In this document: one piece after another, positions 14,129 through 23,088 of the stretch
Position numbering within the stretch: position 1 is the stretch's first letter
Layout of the letters: the number at the start of each line of letters is the position of its first letter
DNA from: Caldilineaceae bacterium
Lineage (GTDB): Bacteria > Chloroflexota > Anaerolineae > Caldilineales > Caldilineaceae
NCBI GenBank assembly: GCA_026645575.1
Contig: JAPKMW010000026.1
Span: 46,334 to 110,333 of the forward strand
DNA: 64,000 nucleotides
Direction of reading: 5' to 3'
The notes under the pieces: generated by a model
Told to the model about the DNA's origin: nothing
Database searches by the model: none
Seen by the model: only the letters and a program-made list of their open reading frames with translations
Translations under genes and position numbers: made by a program

Positions 14129-16374
14129 CTATCGATTGACCAACGGGAGAAAGATCTGCTGTGCAGCAGTTCCCTCTTCCGCCGTCGGGCTACCTTCGTC
14201 ACCGGCGCTGCGCGCTTTGCCATTGAACTGGAAGAGGGCGATATGATCCGTGCCGTCATTCAGGCGCACAATCAACTGGCGACAAGTCCCCGCCCAGGCT
14301 TTGTCACTCTTCCAGACGTAGGTGTAAATCTGGGTGGCGGGGTCATATTGTAGGCTGCTGTTGCCCGCAGTCACCGTCTCTTCAATCGGGCTGCTGCTGC
14401 TGCTGCCGCCACTGCCACAACTCACGGCCTGGGAAGCAGGATAGCCGCTGGCGACGATGGTGAGGCCAAAGTCACCGCCCAGGCTGAATTTGACCGGAAT
14501 AGCCGCCCCGGCGTTGACCGTGTTGACGGTCGGCAGGTTATCCACCGGTTGGAAGAAACCTGCCCACGCGTAGATCACCTGATAGGTGGCATTGGCCGTG
14601 GCGCTGTTGTCGGCATTGTCGCTGGCGGTGCAGGTCACGGTTTTCGTCCCCACGCTGCTGGTGTCGAGCATGCCGCAGCTTTGCGCCGCCACACCGGAAA
14701 GCGCATCCGCTGCCCCTGCCGCCGCTGTGGCCGTGCCATTGAGCAACACTGGGTTGGGGCTGACGACCGGGATCAGGGTCGGCGCGCTCTTATCGATGTT
14801 GATGCCGCTCTGTGTGTCGCTGGCCGTGTTACCGGCGTTGTCGGTGCAGCTTTCCGTTGCGCTCTGGTTTGCTCCCTCGCTGCTGAGGGTCTGGCTGACG
14901 CTGGCATTCACTACACCAGCGGTGGCGTCGCTGCACGTCCAGTTCACCGTTACGGCGCTGTTGTTCCAGCCCGCCGGGTTGGCCGCTGTGCGATTGGCAA
15001 AGGTGATCGTCGGCGCTGTGGCGTCGCGCTTGATGGTCACGCTCTCGCTGCTGGTGCCCCCCCCACTGGTGGCGGTGCAGGTAAAGGTCACGCCCGCCGT
15101 GTCGCTGGTGACGCTCTGATTGCCACAGTTGCTTTGGCTCGTGATGGTCGATTCATTGTCCACCACACTCCAACTCACGTTCACATCGCTGGTGTACCAG
15201 CCGTTGTTGCCGAGCGTGCCGACGACATTGGGCGTAATCACCGGCCCGGTGTTGTCGAAATTGACGGTTACTGCATTATCGGTGCTGGTACTAGCGAGGT
15301 TGCCGTTGCCTGCGGCGTCGCTGGCGACATTGGCCCCAATCGTGGCGATGACCGTGCCGCTGCCGGCCAACCCAGCCACGCTGATCGCATAGGTGCTGGG
15401 GCCACCGCTGAGGGTGATGGTTGCGCCACTCAAGTCCGCCGTGCCGCTCAGGGTGACATCGGCCACCGTGAAATCAGTCACTGCTTCACTGAATGCGACG
15501 GTAAAGAGCACCGGATTGCTGGTGGTGGGATCGGCCTGCCCCGCCGCCTGATCGATGGTGACGCTGGGGGCAACGGGGTCGAGATAGGTAATGCTGATGA
15601 GACCGTGACCGGTGCGCACGCCGTTCTGATAGCTCACGCTGGTGGCTGCCGGGCTAGCGTAGCTGCTGCCACCACCGCCACCGCCAGAACTACCGTCTTC
15701 AATTGACCCAGAACCACCAGCGCCGCCGCCGTAGTAGCCGCCCCCCCCTCACCGCCAGCAATGTTGCTGGGATTGGCGGCACCACCTTGGCCCAGGCTAC
15801 CGGCGCCGCCAATCCCCGCAGAACCGAAGCCGCCAGCCCCGCCGCCCGTCTGCGTGCCACCACTACCACCGCTAGCAGCAGCACTGTCCCCACTGCCGCC
15901 GCTTGGGTAGCCGCCGGCGCCACCGGCAGTGTTTGGGAAGCCCCTAGTTCCACCGGCGCCGGCGACGAGTATGCGATCGTTCAGGGTAAAAGTGCCGCCC
16001 CGGACATCGGATGCGCCGCGCCCGTTGAATGGGTTATTTTGACCACCGACTCGAATCTGGTAGATAGCGCCGGGGGTAACGGCGAGTGTCGCCGTCACGC
16101 GGCCACCCCGTCCACCGTTCCCACCTCCACCCTGCGCGCCATAAAGATCGAAGGTGGCCTGGGTTACGCCGTCTGGCACGATCCAGGTTTGCGCGGCGCC
16201 GATGAAGGTATAGGTGCAGGTGGCCTGTTGGCTGCCGCTGGTCACACAGTCGCCCGAGGCGGCGTGGGCCACCTCCGGGGTTGCCAGATGGCAGAGCGGG
16301 GCCGCCAATAGCGCCAGCCCCCATACCAAACCCCACAGGCGGGGCCAGGGAAAGAAACGTGTTTTGCTTGTCAT
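14129..16374 (-). CDS. Glycine-rich secreted protein with Ig-like and PxKF domains, frame shifted at poly-G
   Basis: N-terminal signal peptide (WGLVWGLALLAAPLCHLA), a jellyroll-like segment (CTYTFIGAAQTWIVPDGV), a long Gly-rich stretch, a bacterial Ig-like repeat (VTLSGTADLSGATITLSGG), HYR-like Cys repeats with CxA/TDNAxN words, a PxKF segment (IPVKFSLGGDFGLTI) and a C-terminal IFLPLV motif. These suggest an extracellular adhesin or matrix protein. The frame breaks in a run of eight G on the coding strand (15741-15748): a ninth G joins the reading EGGGGYYGGGAGG to the downstream frame that runs to 14129. As it stands, the product stops early near 15634. The tract may be a sequencing error, a real mutation or a phase-variable switch. 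It is divergent from the SARP gene. Confidence 0.75.
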
Positions 16375-16490
16375 TGCTTTTTACTCCTTTGTCAATTAAT
16401 TCGGCGCACCGCAGCCAATCCGCAGGCGCCAGGGAGCCAGGTATGCGTTCGTTCGTGACCGGTACTGCTGTTGCCAGTATAGACCGCTAG

Positions 16491-16638
16491 CGTGACAAGA
16501 GCGGGCTGCGTCCGTGACAAGAACAGGGGAAAATCGTGATAAAAAGCCTGTTTTTCCGTGACAAAAGGTTTTGTTTTTACATTACCCTTACAAAAGTGAG
16601 CAAACATTGTTACAAAACTGGGAGTTTTCCTGTGACAA
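16491..16638 (+). promoter_or_regulatory. Phased GTGACAA direct repeats, probable SARP operator array
   Basis: CGTGACAA or CGTGATAA starts at 16491, 16513, 16535 and 16557, exactly 22 bp apart. Weaker copies start at 16586, 16608 and 16631 (spacing 22 and 23). The last copy ends 8 bp before the -10 TATAAT. SARP regulators are known to bind heptameric direct repeats phased by 11 or 22 bp, with the last repeat 8 bp from the -10. The array lies between the divergent glycine-rich and SARP genes and could serve both. Confidence 0.7.
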
Positions 16639-16643
16639 AGCTG

Positions 16644-16652
16644 TGGTATAAT
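16644..16652 (+). promoter_or_regulatory. Extended -10 promoter of the SARP gene
   Basis: TGGTATAAT is an extended -10; the -35 region 17 bp upstream is poor (GTTTTC), as expected of an activator-dependent promoter. The start codon at 16700 leaves a leader of about 40 bases. Confidence 0.65.
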
Positions 16653-16699
16653 GGCGATTCATCTATTTATGCTTACATTTATTTGGACGGGATGAACGC

Positions 16700-17844
16700 A
16701 TGGGGCAGCTACGGTTCACCTGTTTTGGCGCCTTTGAAATCACACTGAATGACACACGGCTTACCACCTTTCCCACCGAAAAGGTGCGCGCCCTGCTGGT
16801 CTACCTGGCGGTAGAGCGGCAGGGCCATCAACGCAGCGCATTGGCGCAATTGTTGTGGCCGGGCTATACCGCCGAGAGCGCCAACACGAGTCTGCGCCAG
16901 ACCCTGCGCCGGCTCCGCCAATTGCTGGGCGATGACGAAGAGGCCCCCGGCGATACGCCCTGGCTGTTGGTTACGCGCCAAACGGTACAATTCAACCCGG
17001 CAGCGGCCCTCAGTGCCGATGTGATCACCTTTACCGAGCTGTTTGCCGCCTGTGCGGCGCATACGCATAGCCACATTACCACCTCACCTGTCAAACCTGC
17101 CTGGCGCGCTTGCGTCAGGCGGTTGATCTCTACCAAGGCGACTTTCTCAGCGGCTTTACCGTCGCCGACAGCGACCCGTTTGAAGAGTGGCGACGCGTTA
17201 GCCAAGAGCAATTTCATCTCCAAACCCTCGACGCCCTCACCCATCTCGCCACCGCCGCCGAAAATGCCGGCGATGATGAAGCCGCGCTCCAGGCGGCCCA
17301 GCGCCAGTTAGCCTTGGAGCCGTGGCTGGAAGCGGCGCACCGTTGCGTGATGCGGGTGTTGGCTCGCCGTGGTCAGCGCGCCGCCGCCCTGGCCCAATAC
17401 AACCGCTGTTGCCAGGTGCTGGCCGAGGAGTTTGGTGGCAAGCCGGATGGGAAAACGACGGCGTTGGTGGAGCAGATCCAGCGTGGTGAGTTTGAGAAGG
17501 TGACAGGGTGGCAAGGTGACAAGGTGAAGATTATCCAGTCACCTTGTCACCTTCTCAAGCAGTTTGCACTACGGCTGGGGGAAGAAGAGGACGCGCACGG
17601 CGTGCCAGATTTCGATAAACTCGTAGTAGGTCTGGTCCGGTTTGTTCGGATCTTTGTAGAGACAGCGCCCTTTGTAGCTGGCGTCGTAGGCGATGCGCGG
17701 GTTGCCTTTGGCATCCAGCATCATGGCCGGCGAGTGGGTGCGCCAGAGACCGGCGTCGCAGGTCAGCGGGCGAGCGACCGGGTAGGCCGCTTCCAAGCCG
17801 GCTTCGGTGTCGGCGATGCCATGTTGCCAGTTTGTCAGTTGTAG
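16700..17844 (+). pseudogene. SARP/BTAD transcriptional regulator, broken by a 5-bp duplication
   Basis: The N-terminal winged helix (LRFTCFGAFEITLND...PTEKVRALLVYLAVE...LLWPG...SLRQTLRRLRQLL) and the BTAD helical domain (LRQAVDLYQGDFLSGF...LATAAENAGDDEAALQAAQRQLALEPWLEAAHR) mark the SARP family, here without an ATPase part. The frame changes between them: CACCT is duplicated in tandem (17080-17089). Removing one copy restores HSHITTCQTCLARLRQAV. The native end is near 17500, but the GTGACAAG repeat there carries no stop in this frame, so the second frame runs 275 bases antisense into the neighbouring secreted-protein gene and stops at 17844. A clean 5-bp duplication looks like a true mutation rather than a homopolymer error. 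The DNA-binding half could still be made as a truncated protein. Confidence 0.75.
17498..17556. repeat. GTGACAAG inverted repeat at the SARP end
   Basis: GGTGACAGGGTGGCAAGGTG words on the left and GTCACCTTGTCACC on the right enclose a short A/T-rich loop. Same family as the linkers in the giant gene and the hairpin at 11549-11609. It lies at the junction of two convergent genes. Confidence 0.85.
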
Positions 17845-19158
17845 ACAATCCCCATTGCACCATGAGTAGCCAAGGTTGTAGCTGCCGTCCAGGTAGGTGA
17901 TGCGAGGGCGACCGTTGGCATCGAGCGCCAGGTCCGCGCCATCGCCGGCTTCACGGGGCAGACCCAGGTTGAGCATCTGCCAGTTGGCGGCGTTCAGGCA
18001 GTCGTTGTCACATTGCAAGTAGTGCAACCGCTTACCACTGTCATCGTCCAGAGTGTCCTCCTTGTAGAAGGCGACGCGGGGTCGGTCGTTGGCATCCAGC
18101 GCAATATCCCACATGGGGAATGGCCCTTGTCCACGGTCGGCGATCTTGACCCGTTGCCAGTTGTCGCTGCTCTCACAGCCGGTGTCGCAGGCAAAGTAGT
18201 AGATACCGGTGTTGCGTTCGCCGTCAGCCCCGGCCAGCGGCACCAAGTCGCCGACCACACGGGGCGCCCCCGCTTTGGTCAAGGTCAAGGCGGGGAAGCT
18301 CAACCCTTCATAGTCATAGACATAGTCGCCCTTCAACTCCTGGGTGATGCGCACCTCCTGCCAGTTCGCTTGCTGGGTACAATCGGCGTCGCACCAGAGG
18401 TAGTAAGCGCCCAGGTGATCCGGTTCGATCACATAGTTGCGGTCATTGTAGACAAAGCGCGGCCGCCCCTGAGCATCAAGCGTAAAGTAACGGTCGGGCA
18501 GATAATAGCTGCTGATGCCGCTGCTGATATCGCCGTAGCGGGTTGCCACCAGGGTGACCTGCCACTGCTGCGGGTCGTGACAATTCTGGTTGCATTCAGC
18601 ATAGTGATAATCCTCACCGCCGCCGGGGTATTGCGCCGAGTTGGTTTGGATCAACAGACGCGGTCGGCCATCGGCGGTCAGCTCCAGTTGTACCTCGCGC
18701 ACCAGATTGAGCAGTTTGACCGGATGCCACTGCTGCATATCCGCGCATTGGGTTGTGGGCGGCGGACAGTAGAGGTAGGCGGCGGCTGTCCCTTCCACAT
18801 CGGGCAGATGATAGCGGTAGGCGAGATGCAGCCCACCTTGCCAGTCCACCTGGATGTCGGCGCCGCCGGTCTTGGTGTAGGGTTCCATAAACCAGGCCCC
18901 CTCCTCGGTTTGCCCGGCCGGCGGTGTGGCAGTGGGGGTGACTGTGGGCGCCGTTGTCGGTCGTGTGGTTGGCGTTGCCGTTGGCGCCGGTTTGTTGTTG
19001 GTGACCAGGGGCAGGAAAAGCGTTTGGGGGGCGGCGGCCGGCTGCACACTTTGGGCCAAGACCGATTGACGTGCGGGGCTATAGAACCAGCCGATGGTTA
19101 AGAGCAAGCACAAGCTAACGAGCGCTGTGCGTTTGTAGAAATTTGTGTCCGGTTTCAT
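17569..19158 (-). CDS. Secreted Cys/Trp-repeat protein, function unknown
   Basis: A 529-residue protein with an N-terminal hydrophobic signal (TALVSLCLLLTIGWFY), the motif LFLPLV that is frequent near the ends of secreted Chloroflexota proteins, and a Pro/Thr-rich linker. The body is a series of about six repeats of roughly 50-60 residues, each with a Y-x-x-C-x(2-3)-C...W signature: YHYAECNQNC, YYLWCDADC, YYFACDTGC, LHYLQCDNDC, YSWCNGDC, with strands such as DANGRPRITYLD between them. This pattern suggests a disulphide-stabilised beta-propeller-like fold, possibly binding sugars or surfaces. I do not recognise a named family. It is convergent with the SARP relic and the first of a run of minus-strand genes. 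Confidence 0.75.
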   Translation of the reverse strand: MKPDTNFYKRTALVSLCLLLTIGWFYSPARQSVLAQSVQPAAAPQTLFLPLVTNNKPAPTATPTTRPTTAPTVTPTATPPAGQTEEGAWFMEPYTKTGGADIQVDWQGGLHLAYRYHLPDVEGTAAAYLYCPPPTTQCADMQQWHPVKLLNLVREVQLELTADGRPRLLIQTNSAQYPGGGEDYHYAECNQNCHDPQQWQVTLVATRYGDISSGISSYYLPDRYFTLDAQGRPRFVYNDRNYVIEPDHLGAYYLWCDADCTQQANWQEVRITQELKGDYVYDYEGLSFPALTLTKAGAPRVVGDLVPLAGADGERNTGIYYFACDTGCESSDNWQRVKIADRGQGPFPMWDIALDANDRPRVAFYKEDTLDDDSGKRLHYLQCDNDCLNAANWQMLNLGLPREAGDGADLALDANGRPRITYLDGSYNLGYSWCNGDCLQLTNWQHGIADTEAGLEAAYPVARPLTCDAGLWRTHSPAMMLDAKGNPRIAYDASYKGRCLYKDPNKPDQTYYEFIEIWHAVRVLFFPQP

Positions 19159-19321
19159 CGAACGTAGCCTTCCTTTGGTAACGCAATCGTGACGGTGATT
19201 GCTGACAGTGATTGCTGACGGTGATTTTTGACTACGTCTATTTCACCACCAAAGCGGGCGCCATAACAGCAACTAAACGTTACAGCAACTATTACAAAAA
19301 GTGTTACCAAAGGCGCGCCGG

Positions 19322-21169
19322 TTACGCTACTTCCCCTTGCCAGAGCCGTTGCATTTCTACAGAGCGACCCAGCAACTCATCCAGCCGACCCTCGTCCTCA
19401 ACCCGACCATCTTTCAACACAATGATCTGGTCAGCCCGTTGCAGCGCTGCTCTTCGGTGAGAGACAACCAGGCAGGTTGGCGCCTGTTCGCCATTGCGCC
19501 GGGTAAAGAGCCGTTCCCACATAAGCTTTTCGGTCTCCACATCCAGGGCGCTGGACAGATCATCGAAGACCAACAACTCCGCCTCGCGTACAAACATGCG
19601 CGCCGCCGCAGCGCGTTGGATCTGCCCACCGGAGAGTTTTACGCCGCGCGGCCCGACGATGGTCTCCAAGCCCTGTTCCAACTGCTTGATGTCCTGTTCC
19701 AACACCGCCGCTTCAATCGCTCGTTGCAACGAATCCGCCGGCGCGCCCATGAGGATATTATTGCGCAACGATTCACTGTAGAGCCGCGGTACTTGTGGGG
19801 TATAGGCGCAATAGGGCGGTTTGAAGAAAAGCGCCGGATCGACCACGGGGCTGCCGTTCCACAAAATGTCACCCTGATCTTTGGGAAGCAAGCCCAGCAA
19901 CGTGCGCAACAAGGTACTCTTACCGGCGCCGACACGGCCAGTCACAACCGTAAAGGAGCCGCGTGGCAAGGTCAGGTCAATCTCTGCAATGCCACGCCCG
20001 GAAGATGGATGGCGATAGGCCAGGCTGCGCACAGTCAAGGTTGCCAACCGATCCTCCAGTCGTTTCATGGGTTGCGTCACCGGCGGTGGTTCTTCGTTCA
20101 AGTAAATGGGCCGGTCAGGCAGGATGGCCTGGCGGACGCCAGTCTGCGCCAGTTCTTCGATCCGTGTCAGGGAGACTGCCTGTGTCTGGTAGTCACCAAT
20201 AAAGGAGCCGCAGTCGCGGAAGAACCAGGTGATAAACCAGATGTAGTACATAAAGAGGGCGAAGTCGCCCACGGTAAAGCTGCCGGCGCGGATGCCCTGA
20301 CCGGCCAGCAACAGGATGAGACCAATGCCGATATAGGTGCCTTGGTCGCTGGTGGTGTGGGAGAGGTAGTGATAGAAGCGCTCGTTTACCTGCGCTTGGC
20401 GCCGCTTTTCGTTGATGCCGTGGAAGTGCCGGATCACATGCTCTTCGGCGTCGGCCCCCTTCACTACTTGCACGGCGCCAAAGATTTCGCCCAGAAAGCC
20501 CATGACGGCATCACGGGCGCGGGTGCTCTCTTCGTAGGCGCGTAGGAGGCGCGCCCAGGCAATGCGCGCCACCCACAAACCGACCAGTCCCGGGCCAATG
20601 GCGACCAGGGTCATCGTCAAGTTGATGCGCGCCATGATAATGATCGCCACCAGGGCAAAGAGAAACTTGCCAAACATGTCGGGGAACCACATGGGAAAGT
20701 CCTTCACTTCGGCCACATCATCACCAAAGCGGCTGACTGCTTCGCCGGTGGCGATGGGCAATGGCTCTGCCCCCGGTCGCTGCAAAACGCACGCCAACAA
20801 ATTCAGTTGCAACATATTGCGTAACGGTTCTTGAAAGGCAATATCACTGATGCGCACCAGATAGTTCGCCAGCACACGCACAATCTCAGCCGTCACAAAG
20901 AGGGCCAACAGGGTCCATACACTAAGCGTGGCTGCCGTCGCGCCTGTCAATGTATCAAAAATCCGTTGTTCGACTAGCCCGGGCGCCAGATAGAGCAGGG
21001 AAAACGCACTCCATCCCACTGTATAGCCGAGAAAGCCCCACGGCTTTTTGCGGATCAACGCCCAGACAAAGGCGAGGGTGGAGATGGTTGGTCGCTTAGT
21101 CGCGTGGTCGTTAGTCGCGTGGTCGTTAGTCATTTGGTCGTTGGTTATTAGTTGTGGTTCAGTACTCAT
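19322..21169 (-). CDS. ABC exporter subunit with degenerate ATP site (heterodimer partner A)
   Basis: Full-length type IV exporter half (615 residues): six-helix membrane domain, then an ATPase with Walker A GRVGAGKS, signature LSGGQ ([17 protein letters not shown]), Walker B LLVFDDLSSALD and H-loop VVSHR. The catalytic Glu after Walker B is Asp here, as in the degenerate site of heterodimeric exporters. The start ATG overlaps the stop of the upstream subunit (ATGA). The first ~25 residues (TNDQMTNDHATNDHATKRP) are encoded by a short DNA repeat and are probably a non-essential tail. Substrate unknown; drug, lipid or peptide export are all possible. Confidence 0.9.
   Translation of the reverse strand: MSTEPQLITNDQMTNDHATNDHATKRPTISTLAFVWALIRKKPWGFLGYTVGWSAFSLLYLAPGLVEQRIFDTLTGATAATLSVWTLLALFVTAEIVRVLANYLVRISDIAFQEPLRNMLQLNLLACVLQRPGAEPLPIATGEAVSRFGDDVAEVKDFPMWFPDMFGKFLFALVAIIIMARINLTMTLVAIGPGLVGLWVARIAWARLLRAYEESTRARDAVMGFLGEIFGAVQVVKGADAEEHVIRHFHGINEKRRQAQVNERFYHYLSHTTSDQGTYIGIGLILLLAGQGIRAGSFTVGDFALFMYYIWFITWFFRDCGSFIGDYQTQAVSLTRIEELAQTGVRQAILPDRPIYLNEEPPPVTQPMKRLEDRLATLTVRSLAYRHPSSGRGIAEIDLTLPRGSFTVVTGRVGAGKSTLLRTLLGLLPKDQGDILWNGSPVVDPALFFKPPYCAYTPQVPRLYSESLRNNILMGAPADSLQRAIEAAVLEQDIKQLEQGLETIVGPRGVKLSGGQIQRAAAARMFVREAELLVFDDLSSALDVETEKLMWERLFTRRNGEQAPTCLVVSHRRAALQRADQIIVLKDGRVEDEGRLDELLGRSVEMQRLWQGEVA
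21083..21155 (-). repeat. 15-bp direct repeats encoding the exporter N-terminus
   Basis: On the minus strand ACTAACGACCACGCG occurs twice in tandem with diverged flanking copies, translated as TNDHA repeats. A further repeat family that has entered coding sequence at a gene junction. Confidence 0.7.
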
Positions 21170-22962
21170 GCGAGGGTCTCCTCCGGGCGCCCACTGGACA
21201 CTGTTTGTAGAAGTCGATAGAAACGGGAGTTGGGATCAGCGGCCAACTGCGGGCGCGGGCCAAATTCAACCATGCGCCCTTGCTCCAGAATTAAGATGGC
21301 GTCGGCGCGTTGGACTGTGCGCAGGCGGTGGGCAATGACAATGCCGGTGCGGTTCGCAAGGAGGTGATCCGTAGCGCGTTCCAGCAAGGTTTCGGTGGCC
21401 GGGTCAAGCCGCGACGATGCTTCATCGAGAATGACCAGCCCCGGATCTTTCAGAAAGACGCGTACAAAGGCCAGCAACTGCGCTTCACCAGCAGAAAGGC
21501 CGACGCCGCCGGCTTGCAAGCGGGTCTCCAAGCCATTGGGTTGGGCACTGTACCAGCTCCACAACCCTAGTTCGCGCAATACGTCGAGAATCTGCTTGTC
21601 ATCCACGTCTGGGTTAAAGAGCGTGATGTTGTCGCGCAGGCTGGCCTGGAAAAGTTGCACTTCCTGTGTTACCATGCCGATCTGCCGACGCAACGCACTC
21701 AGGGAAAGGTCGCAAATGTCTTTGCCCCCCAGCATAATGCGCCCAGCGTTCGGGTTATAGAGCCGGAAGAGCAGGCGGGTCAAGGTCGTCTTGCCGCTGC
21801 CGGTGCGCCCTAATAAGCCTAAGACTTGACCAGGTTCTAGGGTGAAGGAGAGATCCTGTAACACAGCCGGTTTCGGTGCGGTCTCGTTGCCTTTGCTGCT
21901 TGCGCCGTTAGGAGCGGCATAGTGGAAAGAGACATGGTCAAATTGCACTGCTGGCGGCCCTGCTGTTGCCGGCGGTGCGCTTGTTGCTTTGGCGCTTGTC
22001 TGCACTTCCGGCTGGAGGGCAAAAAGTTCCTGAATGCGCTGGATGCTGGCGGTGCTCTGTTGCAGTTCGTTGACCTGGTCGCGAATCTGTTCCAGCGGGT
22101 CGCGCAAGACGGCCAGATAGTAGACCACCAGATAGACGGTGCCAATAGTAATCTGCCCATCCAGAAAGAGATAGATGCCCACGCCAAAGCCAAGCGCTGT
22201 CGCCAGCACAAAGAGCATGTGCGTTACGGAAAAGAGCAACACACCAAAGATGCGCGCCCGATAGACGGCCTGGTAGGCTGTTCGCTGCACCAGGGCCATG
22301 CCACGCAACACATACGCCTCGCCGCCATTGGCGCGTACATCTTCACGCCCGGCCAGTCGTTCTTCCAGAAAGCCATTGAGCGCCGCCTGCGCTTCCCGCA
22401 AGGCGCCAGCATACCGGGTATTCCGTCGCTGCATGGTTTGCAAGACGACCAACGTCAACAGCGCGTAGCAACCCGCTGCCGCGCCCATGCGCCAATCCTC
22501 CCGCCAGAGCAGCACAATGACGCCGCTGATCAGTAGCCCATTAAACAGTGCGCGCAAGACCAGTTGGGAGAAAAAGCTGGCGAGTTCGCTCACGTCGCCA
22601 TCGACCCGTTCGATCAGTTCACCGGGCGTGCGGCTGTTGTGAAAGCCCATGCCCAAGCGCAGACAGTGACGAGTCAGATCCGCGCGTAGGGCGTTGGTCG
22701 CCGTCCAACTTACATCCTCGCCCACGTAGTTGAGCGCCAATCCAGCGCCGGCCTGGCACAGGTTGAAAAGAATAAAGAGCGCGGCGGCTAGCGCGAGTGT
22801 GTTTGTCAACGCACCGGTCTGCGCGGTATCGAGAACGTACCGAATGATCTGGGGATTGATCAACTGAAAGCTAATGGTTGCCACCAGTAACAACGCCAAT
22901 ACAAGGACGCGTCGCCACTGGGGGGAGAAGTAGGTTGTTAATAATGATAGTGCCGACTGCAT
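21166..22962 (-). CDS. ABC exporter subunit with canonical ATP site (heterodimer partner B)
   Basis: An exporter half with membrane helices followed by an ATPase: Walker A GRTGSGKTT, Walker B LVILDEASSRLD with the catalytic Glu, H-loop IVIAHRL. Its signature is LSAGE (VGLSAGEAQLLAF) instead of LSGGQ. In a heterodimer this weak signature would face the Asp-type Walker B of the downstream subunit, while its own good Walker motifs would face the LSGGQ of the partner: one working and one degenerate site, as known for TM287/288- or BmrCD-like pairs. The ATG at 22962 has GAGG at the right distance; an in-frame ATG lies five codons earlier. It overlaps the next gene by 4 bp. Confidence 0.9.
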   Translation of the reverse strand: MQSALSLLTTYFSPQWRRVLVLALLLVATISFQLINPQIIRYVLDTAQTGALTNTLALAAALFILFNLCQAGAGLALNYVGEDVSWTATNALRADLTRHCLRLGMGFHNSRTPGELIERVDGDVSELASFFSQLVLRALFNGLLISGVIVLLWREDWRMGAAAGCYALLTLVVLQTMQRRNTRYAGALREAQAALNGFLEERLAGREDVRANGGEAYVLRGMALVQRTAYQAVYRARIFGVLLFSVTHMLFVLATALGFGVGIYLFLDGQITIGTVYLVVYYLAVLRDPLEQIRDQVNELQQSTASIQRIQELFALQPEVQTSAKATSAPPATAGPPAVQFDHVSFHYAAPNGASSKGNETAPKPAVLQDLSFTLEPGQVLGLLGRTGSGKTTLTRLLFRLYNPNAGRIMLGGKDICDLSLSALRRQIGMVTQEVQLFQASLRDNITLFNPDVDDKQILDVLRELGLWSWYSAQPNGLETRLQAGGVGLSAGEAQLLAFVRVFLKDPGLVILDEASSRLDPATETLLERATDHLLANRTGIVIAHRLRTVQRADAILILEQGRMVEFGPRPQLAADPNSRFYRLLQTVSSGRPEETLA

Positions 22963-23088
22963 CGTAGATTTCCTCATTTCTGCTTACACTGTCACTGCTC
23001 AGCCCACTCCTCGCCGGTCCGTGACCGGCGCTTGGGAAGCAGGTCGCCGGGAACCCCGCGGGGTGCAGCTAAGAGCTTAGTAATTACC

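Noticed and set aside
14549..15706. Long plus-strand open frame of 385 codons
   Set aside because: It is antisense to the glycine-rich/Ig-like gene, has low-complexity content and no family features; the minus strand has the real domains.
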